From contig NZ_CP163520.1 of NCBI RefSeq assembly GCF_041080675.1, positions 3,906,001-3,970,000 of the forward strand: a DNA stretch of 64,000 nt, written 5' to 3'. The DNA comes from Streptomyces sp. cg36. GTDB lineage: Bacteria > Actinomycetota > Actinomycetes > Streptomycetales > Streptomycetaceae. Made by a program: the position numbers and the translations under genes. Every line of letters begins with the position of its first letter. Positions within the stretch are counted from its first letter, which is position 1. The notes beneath the pieces were generated by a model. The model worked only from the letters and a program-made list of their open reading frames with translations, was not told the origin of the DNA and made no database searches. Shown in pieces: positions 1-7,882 of this stretch.

Positions 1-1
1 G

Positions 2-673
2 AGCCTGTTGGAGATCAAGACCCGGTCCGCCTTCCAACTCGACGAGTGGCTGCTCGGCGTCCCGGACGGCCCGGCGCTGCAAACGCACTGGTACCTCGCC
101 GTCACCGGGTACACGCACGCGCATGTCGCCGCGCTGCTCGGCGGTAACCGCATGGTCGTGCACCGCGTCGAGCGCGACGAGGCGCTCATCGAGCAACTCG
201 TCGTCCTGGTCGGCGAGTTCTGGCAGCGCGTGCTCGACCGCACGCCGCCGCCCGTCGACGGCTCGGCCGCGACCGAGGAACTCCTCGGCCGTCTCCACAA
301 GGTCAGGGCCGGCGCCGTGACCGTGGCCGATCCGGCCGAAGTGCTGCCCCTGCTGGAGCGGCGCCGCGAGCTCAAGGCACGCGAGCAGCGCACCGAGGCC
401 GAGCTGCGCGAGGTCGACAACCGCCTGAAAGCCATCGCCGGCGAGGCCGAGGTCGTCAAAGTGCAGGGCCGGACCGCGTTCACGTGGAAGCAGAACGGCC
501 CGCTCTCGGCGAAGCGGTTCGCCGCCGCGCACCCTGACCTCGCCGCCCGATACACGCACCGCGTCGACGCGCTCGACACCACGAGCCTCGCCGCCGAGCA
601 CCCCGACGAGTTCCGGGCGCACCGCGCCCGACGCCTTGTCGTGGTGGACTCCAAGGAGCACCCCGCAGCGTGA
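2..673 (+). CDS. YqaJ-type phage recombinase/exonuclease, C-terminal part
   Basis: The reading frame is already open at the window edge, so only the last part of the protein is seen. The first residues contain EIKTR, the E-x-K half of a PD-(D/E)XK nuclease core, followed by the YqaJ pattern of a Gln/Thr-rich helix, a glycine turn (LLGGNRM) and an Arg-Asp pair. Residues about 110-150 look coiled-coil. In phages this 5'-3' exonuclease works with a single-strand annealing protein, and the next gene is RecT with a GTGA overlap, which supports the call. The TTG at 8 could be read as a start, but it would leave out the N-terminal half of the nuclease, so a true start upstream is preferred. Confidence 0.8.
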   Translation, partial: SLLEIKTRSAFQLDEWLLGVPDGPALQTHWYLAVTGYTHAHVAALLGGNRMVVHRVERDEALIEQLVVLVGEFWQRVLDRTPPPVDGSAATEELLGRLHKVRAGAVTVADPAEVLPLLERRRELKAREQRTEAELREVDNRLKAIAGEAEVVKVQGRTAFTWKQNGPLSAKRFAAAHPDLAARYTHRVDALDTTSLAAEHPDEFRAHRARRLVVVDSKEHPAA

Positions 674-1572
674 GCACCAACCTTGCCGAGCGCGTCGCCG
701 CCCGCCGCAACCACACCCCCGCCCGCCAGACTTCCCGGGGCACCGTCGCCCACCAGCAGCCCAGCCTCGTGCAGTTCGTGCAGTCCATGCGCGGCGAGAT
801 CGCCCGCGCGCTGCCCGCGCACATCGCCAGCCCCGAGCGCATCGCCCGTATCGCCCTGACCGAGCTGCGCAGGGTCGAGCACCTCGCCGAGTGCACACAG
901 GAGAGCTTCGGCGGCGCACTGATGACCTGCGCGCAGCTCGGCTTGGAGCCGGGCGGCGCGCTGGGCGAGGCGTACCTGCTCCCGTTCTGGAACAAGCGTG
1001 TCCGGGCATACGAGGTGCAGCTCGTCATCGGCTATCAGGGCATGATCAAGCTCTTTTGGCAGCACCCGGCCGCCGCTGGCCTGACCGCGCGCACGGTGTA
1101 CGAGAACGACGAGTTCACGTACGAGGACGGTCTCAATCCCGTGCTGCGGCACGTCCCGGCCCGCTCCAACCGGGGGCGGCCGACGGACTATTACGCCATC
1201 GCGAAGATGTCGAACGGCGGCTCGGCGTTCGTGGTGATGAGCGTCGAGGACGTCGAGGCGATCCGGCGGCGCAGCAAGGCGCGCGACTCGGGCCCGTGGT
1301 CGACGGACTACGACGCGATGGCCCGGAAGACCGTGATCCGGCAGCTTTTCAAGATCCTGCCCAAGAGCCCGGAGCTTGCCCGTGCGGTCGCGCACGACGA
1401 GGCCGTGCGCCGTGACGCGACGCCCGAGGGGCTCGACGTGCCGCCGGACTACATCGAGGGCGAGGTCGTCGAGCAGGCCGAGGCGGCCGAGGGCCAAGTC
1501 GAGGACGTCCCGGCGGAGTTCGCCGGATGGCCCGAGGCCGCCGTACCGGCCGGCGCTGCGGACGGTGCCTGA
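670..1572 (+). CDS. recT: RecT family single-strand annealing recombinase
   Basis: A 300-residue protein of normal RecT length. Residues about 30-230 carry the RecT core: an N-terminal helical part, the CAQLGLEPG turn, the LGEAYLLPF and LVIGYQGMIKL strands, and a DYDAMARKTVIRQL helix near residue 220. The last 60 residues are acidic and variable, as is common. RecT anneals complementary single strands after the partner nuclease has resected an end, giving phage recombination and repair. The GTG start overlaps the stop of the nuclease gene, and the stop overlaps the methyltransferase ATG, so the three are translationally coupled. Confidence 0.93.
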   Translation: MSTNLAERVAARRNHTPARQTSRGTVAHQQPSLVQFVQSMRGEIARALPAHIASPERIARIALTELRRVEHLAECTQESFGGALMTCAQLGLEPGGALGEAYLLPFWNKRVRAYEVQLVIGYQGMIKLFWQHPAAAGLTARTVYENDEFTYEDGLNPVLRHVPARSNRGRPTDYYAIAKMSNGGSAFVVMSVEDVEAIRRRSKARDSGPWSTDYDAMARKTVIRQLFKILPKSPELARAVAHDEAVRRDATPEGLDVPPDYIEGEVVEQAEAAEGQVEDVPAEFAGWPEAAVPAGAADGA

Positions 1573-2921
1573 TGAGCAGTGACGGCCCGCGCATCGGGTC
1601 TCTGTGCTCGGGTTACGGCGGTCTCGACCTCGCGGTGCAGCAGGTGCTCGGCGGTTCGGTCGCCTGGCACGTCGAGAACGACGTGAACGCGTCGAAGATC
1701 CTCGCGCACCACTGGCCCGAGGTTCCCAACCATGGCGATCTGACCGCCGTCGACTTCGGCCAGGTCGAGCCCGTCGACGTCCTGACCGCTGGTTTCCCCT
1801 GCACTGACGTGAGTCTCGCGGGGAAGCTCGCCGGTCTCGCCGAGAACACCCGCTCGGGCCTGTGGCTGCATGTGGCCCGTGCGGTCGAAGCCCTACGTCC
1901 CTCCCTGGTGGTGATCGAGAATGTCCCCGGCCTCTTCGCAGCCCGCGCCCATAGCGACATGGAACGCTGCCCGTGGTGTGTGGGAGACGCGGGAACTCAG
2001 CATCCTTTGCGAGCACTCGGTGCCGTACTTGGCGACGTGGCCCGCCTCGGGCTCGATGCGGAGTGGTGCAGCGTTCGCGCGTCGGAGATCGGCGCTCCCC
2101 ACCGCCGCGACCGAGCGTTCATCATCGCGTGGCCCGCTGCTGAAAACGCCGACGTCGAATCTCGGGTCGAACGGTGGCTCGCAGCACCCGGACAAGAGGA
2201 AGCAGGGCGGACACGGGCCGACGCTCGCGGACGAGGTCGAGCACCTGCTGCCGACACCGACCGCAGCCGACTCCCGCAATGCCCGCAACGCCACGGTGAA
2301 CCGCGCCCCGGACAGCAGGCACCACTCGGGCACGACCCTGTCGGATGTGGCGTTCAGCGGGGCCCTGCTGCCGACTCCGTCAGCGTCGGGTCACGACGAC
2401 GGGAAGTCTCCGGAAGTGTGGCGGGCGCGGCGGGAACGGATGCGCGCCAGGCACGGCGTCGGTGTGGGGACTCCCCCGCTGCCGGTGCTGATTGCGCTTC
2501 TGCCGACTCCGCGGGCGTCGCACCACGAAGAGGGGCCGAACGCTGCCGAGCACTGGCTGCGCCGTCGCGGCAACCGGCGTCCCAGCGGTGCGGCGGCCGA
2601 CACGAGTCTGCCGCTCGGCCTGGCGGTGCAGTGCCGACCGGAGCTCGCCCGGTACGCGATCGGGATTGGGGGATCTACGCGGGCGCAGTTGCCCGCTGGG
2701 AGGCCCTCACCCGCCCCGCTCCCTGGGCAGTTGACGATCGAGGACGGCTGAGCTCGGCGTTCGTCGAGTGGATGCAGGGCATCCCCGAAGGCCATGTGAC
2801 CGGTGTCGGCCTCGGCCGGAACGCCGAGCTGCGCGCCCTCGGGAACGGTGTAGTCCCCCGCCAGGCCGAGGCCGCGCTGCGGCTGCTCCTGGACCGCTCC
2901 GGCCTGCTGGCCGCCGCATGA
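1572..2921 (+). CDS. C5-type DNA cytosine methyltransferase
   Basis: The ATG at 1572 (TGATG overlap with recT) gives 449 residues; an upstream in-frame start would add a basic, unconserved leader. Motif I is SLCSGYGGLDLA, the catalytic Pro-Cys motif IV is GFPCTDVS, motif VI is IENV, motif VIII is PHRRDRAF, and motif X near the end is ALGNGVVPRQA. Such enzymes transfer a methyl group from S-adenosylmethionine to C5 of cytosine; in phages they usually protect against host restriction. The middle (about residues 195-365), where the target recognition domain lies, is low in recognisable structure and overlaps a second open frame described separately. Target sequence cannot be inferred. Confidence 0.88.
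   Translation: MSSDGPRIGSLCSGYGGLDLAVQQVLGGSVAWHVENDVNASKILAHHWPEVPNHGDLTAVDFGQVEPVDVLTAGFPCTDVSLAGKLAGLAENTRSGLWLHVARAVEALRPSLVVIENVPGLFAARAHSDMERCPWCVGDAGTQHPLRALGAVLGDVARLGLDAEWCSVRASEIGAPHRRDRAFIIAWPAAENADVESRVERWLAAPGQEEAGRTRADARGRGRAPAADTDRSRLPQCPQRHGEPRPGQQAPLGHDPVGCGVQRGPAADSVSVGSRRREVSGSVAGAAGTDARQARRRCGDSPAAGADCASADSAGVAPRRGAERCRALAAPSRQPASQRCGGRHESAARPGGAVPTGARPVRDRDWGIYAGAVARWEALTRPAPWAVDDRGRLSSAFVEWMQGIPEGHVTGVGLGRNAELRALGNGVVPRQAEAALRLLLDRSGLLAAA
1921..2751 (+). other. Long overlapping reading frame inside the methyltransferase gene
   Basis: A 276-codon frame runs, in a different phase, under the methyltransferase. It does not look like random shadow sequence: it contains TWPASGSMRSG, a Ser-rich stretch, and four recurring motifs of the form LLPTPTA-x-D or close variants (LLKTPTS, LLPTPTA, LLPTPSA, LLPTPRA), a pattern I know from proteins annotated beside phage C5 methyltransferases. 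Its first motifs are read from the same bases as motif VIII of the methyltransferase. There is only a weak ribosome-binding site before the ATG. It may be an overprinted gene, an alternative form of the methyltransferase variable region, or an untranslated relic; I cannot tell which. Confidence 0.4.
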
Positions 2922-3163
2922 TCTGCGGCCACTGGATCGGCCCCGAACGGCAGCACTGCAACGCCGTCGACGGGGTCCGCCACTACCTCACCGGGCACCG
3001 CTGCCCCGCCCATACTCCCGCCGCCCTCGCCGGGCAGCCCGAAGCCTCTGGATCATCAACCCCTGTAAGGAGAAGGACCGTTGAGCCTCGACGCCACGGA
3101 TTGGGTATGGACCCAGTCCGCCGCCCGGGGTACCGCCCTCGTGGTGCTGCTCGCCGTGGCTGA
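2918..3163 (+). CDS. Small putative zinc-binding phage protein
   Basis: An 81-residue protein whose ATG overlaps the methyltransferase stop (ATGA). The N-terminal 33 residues hold Cys3, His5, then a Cys-Asn pair and a closing HRCPAH motif, a spacing that could bind one zinc ion. The second half is basic and unstructured and overlaps the start of the next gene by 83 bases, so the conserved part is the N-terminal half. Similar short Cys/His proteins are common next to replication genes in Streptomyces phages. No function is known to me; a DNA-binding or protein-binding adaptor is possible but unsupported. Confidence 0.6.
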   Translation: MICGHWIGPERQHCNAVDGVRHYLTGHRCPAHTPAALAGQPEASGSSTPVRRRTVEPRRHGLGMDPVRRPGYRPRGAARRG

Positions 3164-3830
3164 CAAGGCCGGTGCCGACTGCACCGCCTACGCCGGTACC
3201 GCGATGCTCATGCAGCGCACCCGGGCCGCCCGCTCGACCGTGCGGGGTGCGGTCGACGCGCTGCTCGGCTCGGGCGAGCTTGCCGTCGTCGAGGGCCTGG
3301 TCGGGCCGGGCGGCGAGACCGTGTACCGGCTGCCGCTCGCCGTCGGTCACACCCGCTCGGAGGGGGCCGGAATCCGGCCCGGGTCAGTTTCCGGCCCGGG
3401 TCGGAAATCGGCCCCCGGGGGGCCGGAAACCGGCCCGGGGGAGGGCCGGAATCCGGCCCCGGGGGGATCGGAAATCGGCCCCCAGAACATAAGCAACAAG
3501 AGAGAACCAGAAGCACAGCAGCCGCGCGCGACCCGGTCCCCGCTGATACCCGAGCTGCACCCGCTCGGCGACGCCCTCGCCGCAGCCGGCGTCGGTGTCC
3601 GCTGGACGCTCGGCCTCGGCGAGCAGCGCGACGTCGTCCGGCTCGTGCAGGCGCACGGCGTCGAGGCCCTCGTCTCCCTTGCCGCCCGCCGCACCACCGG
3701 CACCGAGCCGAAACCGGCCCGCTACTGGCTCAAGGTCTGGGGCGACCTCGACCGCGCCCCCGCCGCCTACACCGACAACCTCGCCGCCGGGCTCGCCCTG
3801 CTGAAAGCCCAGAAGGAGGGCACCCCGTGA
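3081..3830 (+). CDS. Helix-turn-helix replication initiator protein
   Basis: The TTG at 3081 follows a strong AAGGAGAAGG site at 3066-3075 and gives 249 residues. Residues about 5-95 look like a winged helix of the HTH_36/replication-initiator type, including the TRAARSTVRGAVDALLGSGEL recognition region (in part). Residues about 93-135 are a Gly/Pro-rich linker encoded by the six palindromic repeats at 3364-3481. Residues about 150-249 form a second helical domain (YWLKVWGDLDRAP). This plan, an origin embedded between the DNA-binding and C-terminal domains, is that of the lambda O protein. The stop overlaps the next gene. The role in replication is inferred from fold, position and repeats. 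Confidence 0.72.
   Translation: MSLDATDWVWTQSAARGTALVVLLAVADKAGADCTAYAGTAMLMQRTRAARSTVRGAVDALLGSGELAVVEGLVGPGGETVYRLPLAVGHTRSEGAGIRPGSVSGPGRKSAPGGPETGPGEGRNPAPGGSEIGPQNISNKREPEAQQPRATRSPLIPELHPLGDALAAAGVGVRWTLGLGEQRDVVRLVQAHGVEALVSLAARRTTGTEPKPARYWLKVWGDLDRAPAAYTDNLAAGLALLKAQKEGTP
3364..3481 (+). repeat. Six palindromic iterons, likely phage replication origin
   Basis: Six 17-bp copies lie at 3364-3380, 3381-3397, 3398-3414, 3420-3436, 3443-3459 and 3465-3481. Copies one and five are identical (GGGCCGGAATCCGGCCC) and are palindromes with 7-bp arms around AAT; the others keep the right arm and vary on the left. Spacing is 17 bp for the first three and 22-23 bp afterwards, not a multiple of three, so the copies fall in different codon phases and must be conserved as DNA rather than protein. 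An A-rich stretch (about 3486-3517) follows directly, as an unwinding element would. Confidence 0.72.
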
Positions 3831-4633
3831 TCGACAACCACATCGCCGCCCTGTTGGCATTCGCCGGCCGCCTCGACTCCCGCGTGCGCCGCGCACTCGC
3901 CGACCCGCAGCAGTCCGCCCGCACCATCGCCGATTGGACCGCCGCACTCACCGACGTTCCGGCGACCCTGACGGACACCGGTTGGGACGCCTCGCAGGCC
4001 GTGCGCCGCTACTACGAGCAGCGCGCCGGCGACCGCTCGGCGCAGTTCCGCCCGGTCGAGCCGCACGACGTGCTCGCCGCCTGGGCGCCGCACCGCGCCG
4101 AGCTCATGAACCGCCACACCGACCCCCTGCCCGAGGCCGACCCCGACGACCCGCAGGCGTGGCGCGAGGAACTGCTCGGCGCCCGGTCCGCGGTCGCCCA
4201 CGGCCACACCCCGCCCGCCCAGTACCGGGCCGAGATCAGCCCCGCCGGGCAGAAACGATTGGCCGCCCTGGTCAGCGGAGTTGGCCACGGGCCGCGCCGG
4301 TACATGCCCGCGGAAGTCGCCGAGCAGCTCGCCGAGTTCCGGCCCACCCGGACCGCGCGCGAGGCCGCCGTCGCCGCCGGGCTGCCCGACGCCTACGCCC
4401 ACAAGTGCACGTGGTGCGGCGCCGAGCCCGAGCAGCCGTGCATGACCGGCTTCCGGCGCCACGGCAAGGGACGCGCCCCCAAGCCCACCCCGCACCCCTG
4501 CCGCCTCGACACCGCCGCCCGCGCCGCCGGACAGGCCGAGGACGAGCACAACCGCCTCGCCCGCCTCATGAGCACCCCGCCCGCACCGCGCGAGACCCGC
4601 GCCCGCCACACCGCCGGAGGACAGCACCGATGA
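3827..4633 (+). CDS. Putative helicase-loader-like protein with C-terminal zinc motif
   Basis: A 268-residue protein starting at GTG 3827, overlapping the initiator stop. The N-terminal half is helical (AGRLDSRVRRALA, WTAALTDVPATL, AVRRYYEQRA, VLAAWAPHRAELMNRH), matching the layout of small actinophage proteins that resemble the helicase loader/inhibitor G39P. The C-terminal part has CTWCGAEPEQPC followed by a closing His-x-Cys (HPCRLD), a compact zinc finger seen in several actinophage DNA-metabolism proteins. Its place right after the initiator fits loading of a host or phage helicase at the origin. The loader role is inference; the zinc motif is directly visible. Confidence 0.55.
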   Translation: MIDNHIAALLAFAGRLDSRVRRALADPQQSARTIADWTAALTDVPATLTDTGWDASQAVRRYYEQRAGDRSAQFRPVEPHDVLAAWAPHRAELMNRHTDPLPEADPDDPQAWREELLGARSAVAHGHTPPAQYRAEISPAGQKRLAALVSGVGHGPRRYMPAEVAEQLAEFRPTRTAREAAVAAGLPDAYAHKCTWCGAEPEQPCMTGFRRHGKGRAPKPTPHPCRLDTAARAAGQAEDEHNRLARLMSTPPAPRETRARHTAGGQHR

Positions 4634-4866
4634 CCCCGGACGCGGCGCGCGCCACCATCGCAGCCCACCTGACCGACGCACTCGACGTGCACCCGCACCT
4701 CGCCACCCTCACGGCCGCCGAGCTTCTCGACCGGCTCGCCATCGAGGGATGGGAGATCAACCACGCCAGGCACGCGCGACCGGTCGCGCCTCGCGCGCGG
4801 GAGACCTCGCGCGCTCGGCGCCTGCTCGCTCGCCTTGCCCGCACCACCACCCGGGGGACCCGATGA
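4630..4866 (+). CDS. Small early phage protein, unknown function
   Basis: Seventy-eight residues from ATG 4630, which overlaps the preceding stop (ATGA). The first 45 residues are predicted helical (AARATIAAHLTDALD, TLTAAELLDRLAIEGWEI); the rest is Arg/Ala-rich and basic, suggesting nucleic-acid contact. It sits in a tightly overlapped run of early genes (3827-6016) and its stop overlaps the next start. I do not recognise a family. The translational coupling on both sides is the main reason to call it a gene rather than a shadow frame. Confidence 0.6.
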   Translation: MTPDAARATIAAHLTDALDVHPHLATLTAAELLDRLAIEGWEINHARHARPVAPRARETSRARRLLARLARTTTRGTR

Positions 4867-5225
4867 ACCACACCCGTATCCGTACCGACTCCCGCCGGGG
4901 CCGCATCACCGCACGCGCGACCGGCCGCGACGAGCGCCGCAACCGCCTGCGCCTGTTCCTCGCCCGCGCCGACCGGGGCGTGCTCACCCCCGAGGACTGC
5001 GCCGCCCTGCGCGCCGACGTCGAGGCCGAGGTCGCCGAGAGCGACACCCACCGCCGCTCGGCGGGCGGACAGCAGGCAGCAGCGATGCGGCTGCACAACA
5101 CCCTCGCCGCCGCCGAGCAGTGCATCGCCGAGACCGAGGCCGAGCGCGACCAGTACGCCGCCGAGGCCGAGGCCCTGCGGCAGCAGCTCGCCGGACAGCA
5201 CGACGTCGAGGAGCAGCGCCGATGA
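4863..5225 (+). CDS. Small coiled-coil early phage protein
   Basis: One hundred and twenty residues from ATG 4863 (ATGA overlap on both ends of the gene). The first 25 residues are very basic; residues about 30-115 are Glu/Ala/Arg-rich with heptad-like spacing (VEAEVAESDTHRRS, EQCIAETEAERDQYAAEAEA), so a long coiled coil is likely. This architecture of a basic tip plus coiled coil suggests a scaffold or DNA-associated accessory protein, but no specific function can be assigned. It lies in the replication-associated gene run. Confidence 0.6.
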   Translation: MNHTRIRTDSRRGRITARATGRDERRNRLRLFLARADRGVLTPEDCAALRADVEAEVAESDTHRRSAGGQQAAAMRLHNTLAAAEQCIAETEAERDQYAAEAEALRQQLAGQHDVEEQRR

Positions 5226-6016
5226 CCTACAACCGCACCGTGCACGAGACCGTCGCCGCCCTGCGGCTGGTACGTGACAAGTGGGGCGACCTGAACGCAG
5301 CGATCGGGGAGCCGCCGACGCCCGCAGACTGGCCGCCGGTAGAGACGAGCGATTTCGTCAACAAGACCGCCACCCTTGAGGGTCCGCTGCTCGTCGAGGA
5401 CCGGGCCCCGCTCACCCTGCGCCCGTACTCCGCGCCGATCAACGTCACCGCCCACGATGCCGTGGTCGCCGTCGAGACCGCGCTCTTTGACCTTGCCGAC
5501 ACCTTGGCCGCCGTCACCCAGGAGCACACCCCGCTCGACGAGCTGCACCGCTGGAACTACCGCACCCAGCACGGGCCCGGATCGCGGGCGCAGGGCGCGC
5601 ACTGGGCCGCCGTGTTCGTCGAGGGGCGCGTGCTCGGCGAGTTCACCGGGGACGGGCAGCAGGCCGACGGCCGCCTCGGCGAGCCGCTGTTCGCCCCGCT
5701 GCCCGAGCACCTGCTGCACGAGGCGCACCGGGTCGCGCGTCAGTGCGCCCGGCGGGTACTGGGGGCGCTGCGGCATGACGAGCGGGCAGCACCCGGCCGG
5801 CGCCCGTGCCCGTGGTGCGAGGGGCCGCTCGTGCTGCACTCCGCCGAGGGGGAGGTGCAGCGCATCACCTGCTCGACCGGCCCGAGCTGCTCGGCACCGG
5901 TCCCGCTCGACCTCGACGGACACCGTGTGTGGGAGCGGGAGAACATGGGCGGACTGCTCGCCGTGTTCGCTGCCCAGCCGGATTCCGAACGGACTTGCGC
6001 CGTTATCTGTTCGTGA
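5222..6016 (+). CDS. Early phage protein with C-terminal zinc ribbon
   Basis: ATG 5222 overlaps the previous stop and gives 264 residues. Residues 1-185 are helical, with a Thr/Val-rich opening (TVHETVAALRLVRDKWGDL) and an Asp/Ala-rich middle. From about residue 195 a CPWCEGPLV motif and two later Cys (ITCSTGPSCS) form a likely four-Cys zinc ribbon. This is the last gene of the early run; a strong hairpin follows. Proteins of this shape occur in many Streptomyces phages just before the terminase genes. Function is unknown; a regulatory role at the early-to-late switch is possible from position only. Confidence 0.6.
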   Translation: MTYNRTVHETVAALRLVRDKWGDLNAAIGEPPTPADWPPVETSDFVNKTATLEGPLLVEDRAPLTLRPYSAPINVTAHDAVVAVETALFDLADTLAAVTQEHTPLDELHRWNYRTQHGPGSRAQGAHWAAVFVEGRVLGEFTGDGQQADGRLGEPLFAPLPEHLLHEAHRVARQCARRVLGALRHDERAAPGRRPCPWCEGPLVLHSAEGEVQRITCSTGPSCSAPVPLDLDGHRVWERENMGGLLAVFAAQPDSERTCAVICS

Positions 6017-6064
6017 CCTAAGTTGGTGGGCGTCTCCGGTGTGCCCGGAAACTTCCCCCGATCC

Positions 6065-6104
6065 CGTACGCCCCGCCGCCTCCCCCCCTGCGGCGGGGCG
6101 TACG
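6065..6104 (+). terminator. Strong hairpin between early and late genes
   Basis: A perfect 15-bp stem has left arm CGTACGCCCCGCCGC at 6065-6079 and its reverse complement at 6090-6104, with a ten-base C/T loop. There is no T-run after it, as usual for Streptomyces hairpin terminators. It separates the early operon from the terminase genes, whose ribosome-binding site begins only 12 bases later, so it could equally act as an mRNA structure or as part of a packaging site. Confidence 0.6.
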
Positions 6105-6127
6105 CATGTCCGCCGGGAGGTGAGCGC

Positions 6128-6574
6128 GTGGCCGAGCCGATCACCGGCCGGGACCGTGAGGCCGTGCGCCGCCTGCACGCCGAGGGCAAGAGCCGGAACC
6201 ACATCGCGCGGACCATCGGGCGCGGCGCCGCCACCGTGAGCAAGATCGCCGCCGAGCTCGGCCTCACCTTCTCCGGGGGCGCCCGCGTTGCCGCCGCCAC
6301 CGAGGCGCACCGCCAGGACGCCGCCGCACGGCGCGAGCAGCTCGCCGACGAGGCCCTCGACGGCGCCCTCGGGCAGGTCACCAAGACCACCGCCGCCGAG
6401 AGCGCGCGCGATGCCCGCGACCATGCCACCGCCGCCCGCGCCCTGACCGAAGTGCACGCCCGCGTCGCCGAGCTCACCCGCCACACCGGCACCGGGGGCA
6501 GCGGCGCCTCGATGCTCGACCGCCTCGCCGTCGCTCTGCTCGGGCCGGACGGGGGTGATGGCGAGGGGGTGTGA
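6128..6574 (+). CDS. Putative small terminase subunit (helix-turn-helix)
   Basis: GTG 6128 is chosen because GGGAGGTGAG lies just upstream; longer frames would cross the hairpin. The 148-residue product has an N-terminal helix-turn-helix (DREAVRRLHAEGKSRNHIAR then GRGAATVSKIAAELGL in the next helices), followed by a long helical region to about residue 120. This is the size and plan of small terminase subunits, which recognise the packaging site and recruit the large subunit. The gene overlaps the large terminase by a TGATG, which strongly supports the assignment despite weak sequence identity in this family. Confidence 0.72.
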   Translation: MAEPITGRDREAVRRLHAEGKSRNHIARTIGRGAATVSKIAAELGLTFSGGARVAAATEAHRQDAAARREQLADEALDGALGQVTKTTAAESARDARDHATAARALTEVHARVAELTRHTGTGGSGASMLDRLAVALLGPDGGDGEGV

Positions 6575-7809
6575 TGGCCGCGCCTCCGCCGCTGTCCGAC
6601 AAGCAACTCGCCTCGATCCGCCAGGCACGCGCCCGCATCAACGTGTGGCACGGCAGCGTGCGCTCGGGGAAGACGATTGCGAGCCTGCTGTGCTTCCTGC
6701 TCATGGTCCGCCGCGCTCCGGCCTCGGGCCTGATCCTGATCTGCGGGCGCAGCTTGCAGACCGTCGAGCGCAACATCATCGAGCCCCTGCAAGACCCCGA
6801 ACTCTTCGGCGCGGACGTCGCCTCGGAAGTCCGGCACACCCGGGGCGCGACAACGGCCGTGATCTACGGGCGCGTTGTCCACCTGATCGGCGCGAGCGAC
6901 GCTCGGGCCGAGGGACGGCTGCGCGGTCTGACGGCATCCCTGGCGTACGTCGACGAGATCACCCTGCTGCCCGAACCGTTCTTCGTGCAGCTCCTCGCCC
7001 GCCTGTCCGTGCCCGGGGCGAAGCTGCTCGGCACCACCAACCCCGACAGTCCCCGGCACTGGCTCAAGACCGGTTATCTCGACCGCGCCGCCGAACTCGA
7101 TCTCGCTGCCTGGCACTTCCGCCTCGCTGATAACCCCTCGCTCGCTCCCGCCTACGTCGCGTCGCTTACTGCGGAGTACTCCGGATTGTGGCGCCGCCGC
7201 ATGATCGACGGCGCTTGGGTGGTCGCCGAGGGCGCGGTCTTCGACATGTTCGACGAGCAGCAGCACGTCGTCGACGAGCTGCCGCCGATGCGCCGCTACT
7301 GGCTCGGCATCGACTACGGCACCTCGAACCCCTTCTCGGCGATCCTGCTCGGCCTCGGCGACGACGACCGCCTGTACGCCGCTGCCGAGTGGCGCCATGA
7401 CGCGCGCGCTGTGCGCCGGCAGATGACCGACGCGCAGTACAGCCGCGCTGTGCGCGCGTGGCTCGCCGAGCTGGACGTCGCCCCAGAGTGGACGTTCATT
7501 GACCCGAGCGCCGCCTCGTACTCCACCCAACTGTGGACGGACGGGCACCCGGGCATCGCGCGCGCTGACAACACCGTGCTTGACGGCATCCGCAGCGTGG
7601 CAAGCGCCCTCGACTCCGGTCTGCTGCGCATTCACCGCTCATGTGCCGGCCTGCTCGACGAACTGCCCGGCTACGTGTGGAGCGACGAGGCCGCCGCCCG
7701 GGGCGAGGACCGGCCCGTCAAGAAAGACGATCACAGCGTCGACGCACTGCGCTACGCCGTCCACTCCACCGCGAACGAGTGGCGCCACCTGCTCACCCGC
7801 ACCATCTAG
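6574..7809 (+). CDS. Phage terminase large subunit (PBSX-type)
   Basis: A 411-residue packaging motor from ATG 6574. The ATPase domain carries Walker A GSVRSGKT at residues 27-34 and a Walker B ending in Asp127-Glu128 (AYVDE). The C-terminal nuclease domain starts near GIDYGTSNP, with further acidic residues in FIDPSA and DDHSVDALRY. It cuts concatemeric phage DNA and pumps it into the prohead through the portal. It overlaps the small subunit gene and is followed by an HNH nuclease and the portal gene, the usual packaging module. All catalytic motifs look intact. Confidence 0.93.
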   Translation: MAAPPPLSDKQLASIRQARARINVWHGSVRSGKTIASLLCFLLMVRRAPASGLILICGRSLQTVERNIIEPLQDPELFGADVASEVRHTRGATTAVIYGRVVHLIGASDARAEGRLRGLTASLAYVDEITLLPEPFFVQLLARLSVPGAKLLGTTNPDSPRHWLKTGYLDRAAELDLAAWHFRLADNPSLAPAYVASLTAEYSGLWRRRMIDGAWVVAEGAVFDMFDEQQHVVDELPPMRRYWLGIDYGTSNPFSAILLGLGDDDRLYAAAEWRHDARAVRRQMTDAQYSRAVRAWLAELDVAPEWTFIDPSAASYSTQLWTDGHPGIARADNTVLDGIRSVASALDSGLLRIHRSCAGLLDELPGYVWSDEAAARGEDRPVKKDDHSVDALRYAVHSTANEWRHLLTRTI

Positions 7810-7882
7810 CACGCACCGCCAACTGCCGCCCCGTTCGCCGCTGTTGGCGCCCGGGGCTCTGCCATGCCCAAGGGGGGCCGCC

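Noticed and set aside
1921..2751. Second frame in the methyltransferase gene as proof of a sequencing frameshift
   Set aside because: The main frame is open from motif I to motif X without a stop, so no error is needed to explain it; the overlap is reported as a possible dual-coding region instead.
3364..3481. Gly/Pro-rich repeats in the initiator as a protein repeat
   Set aside because: The 17-bp and 22-23-bp spacing shifts codon phase between copies, so the peptide is not periodic while the DNA is.
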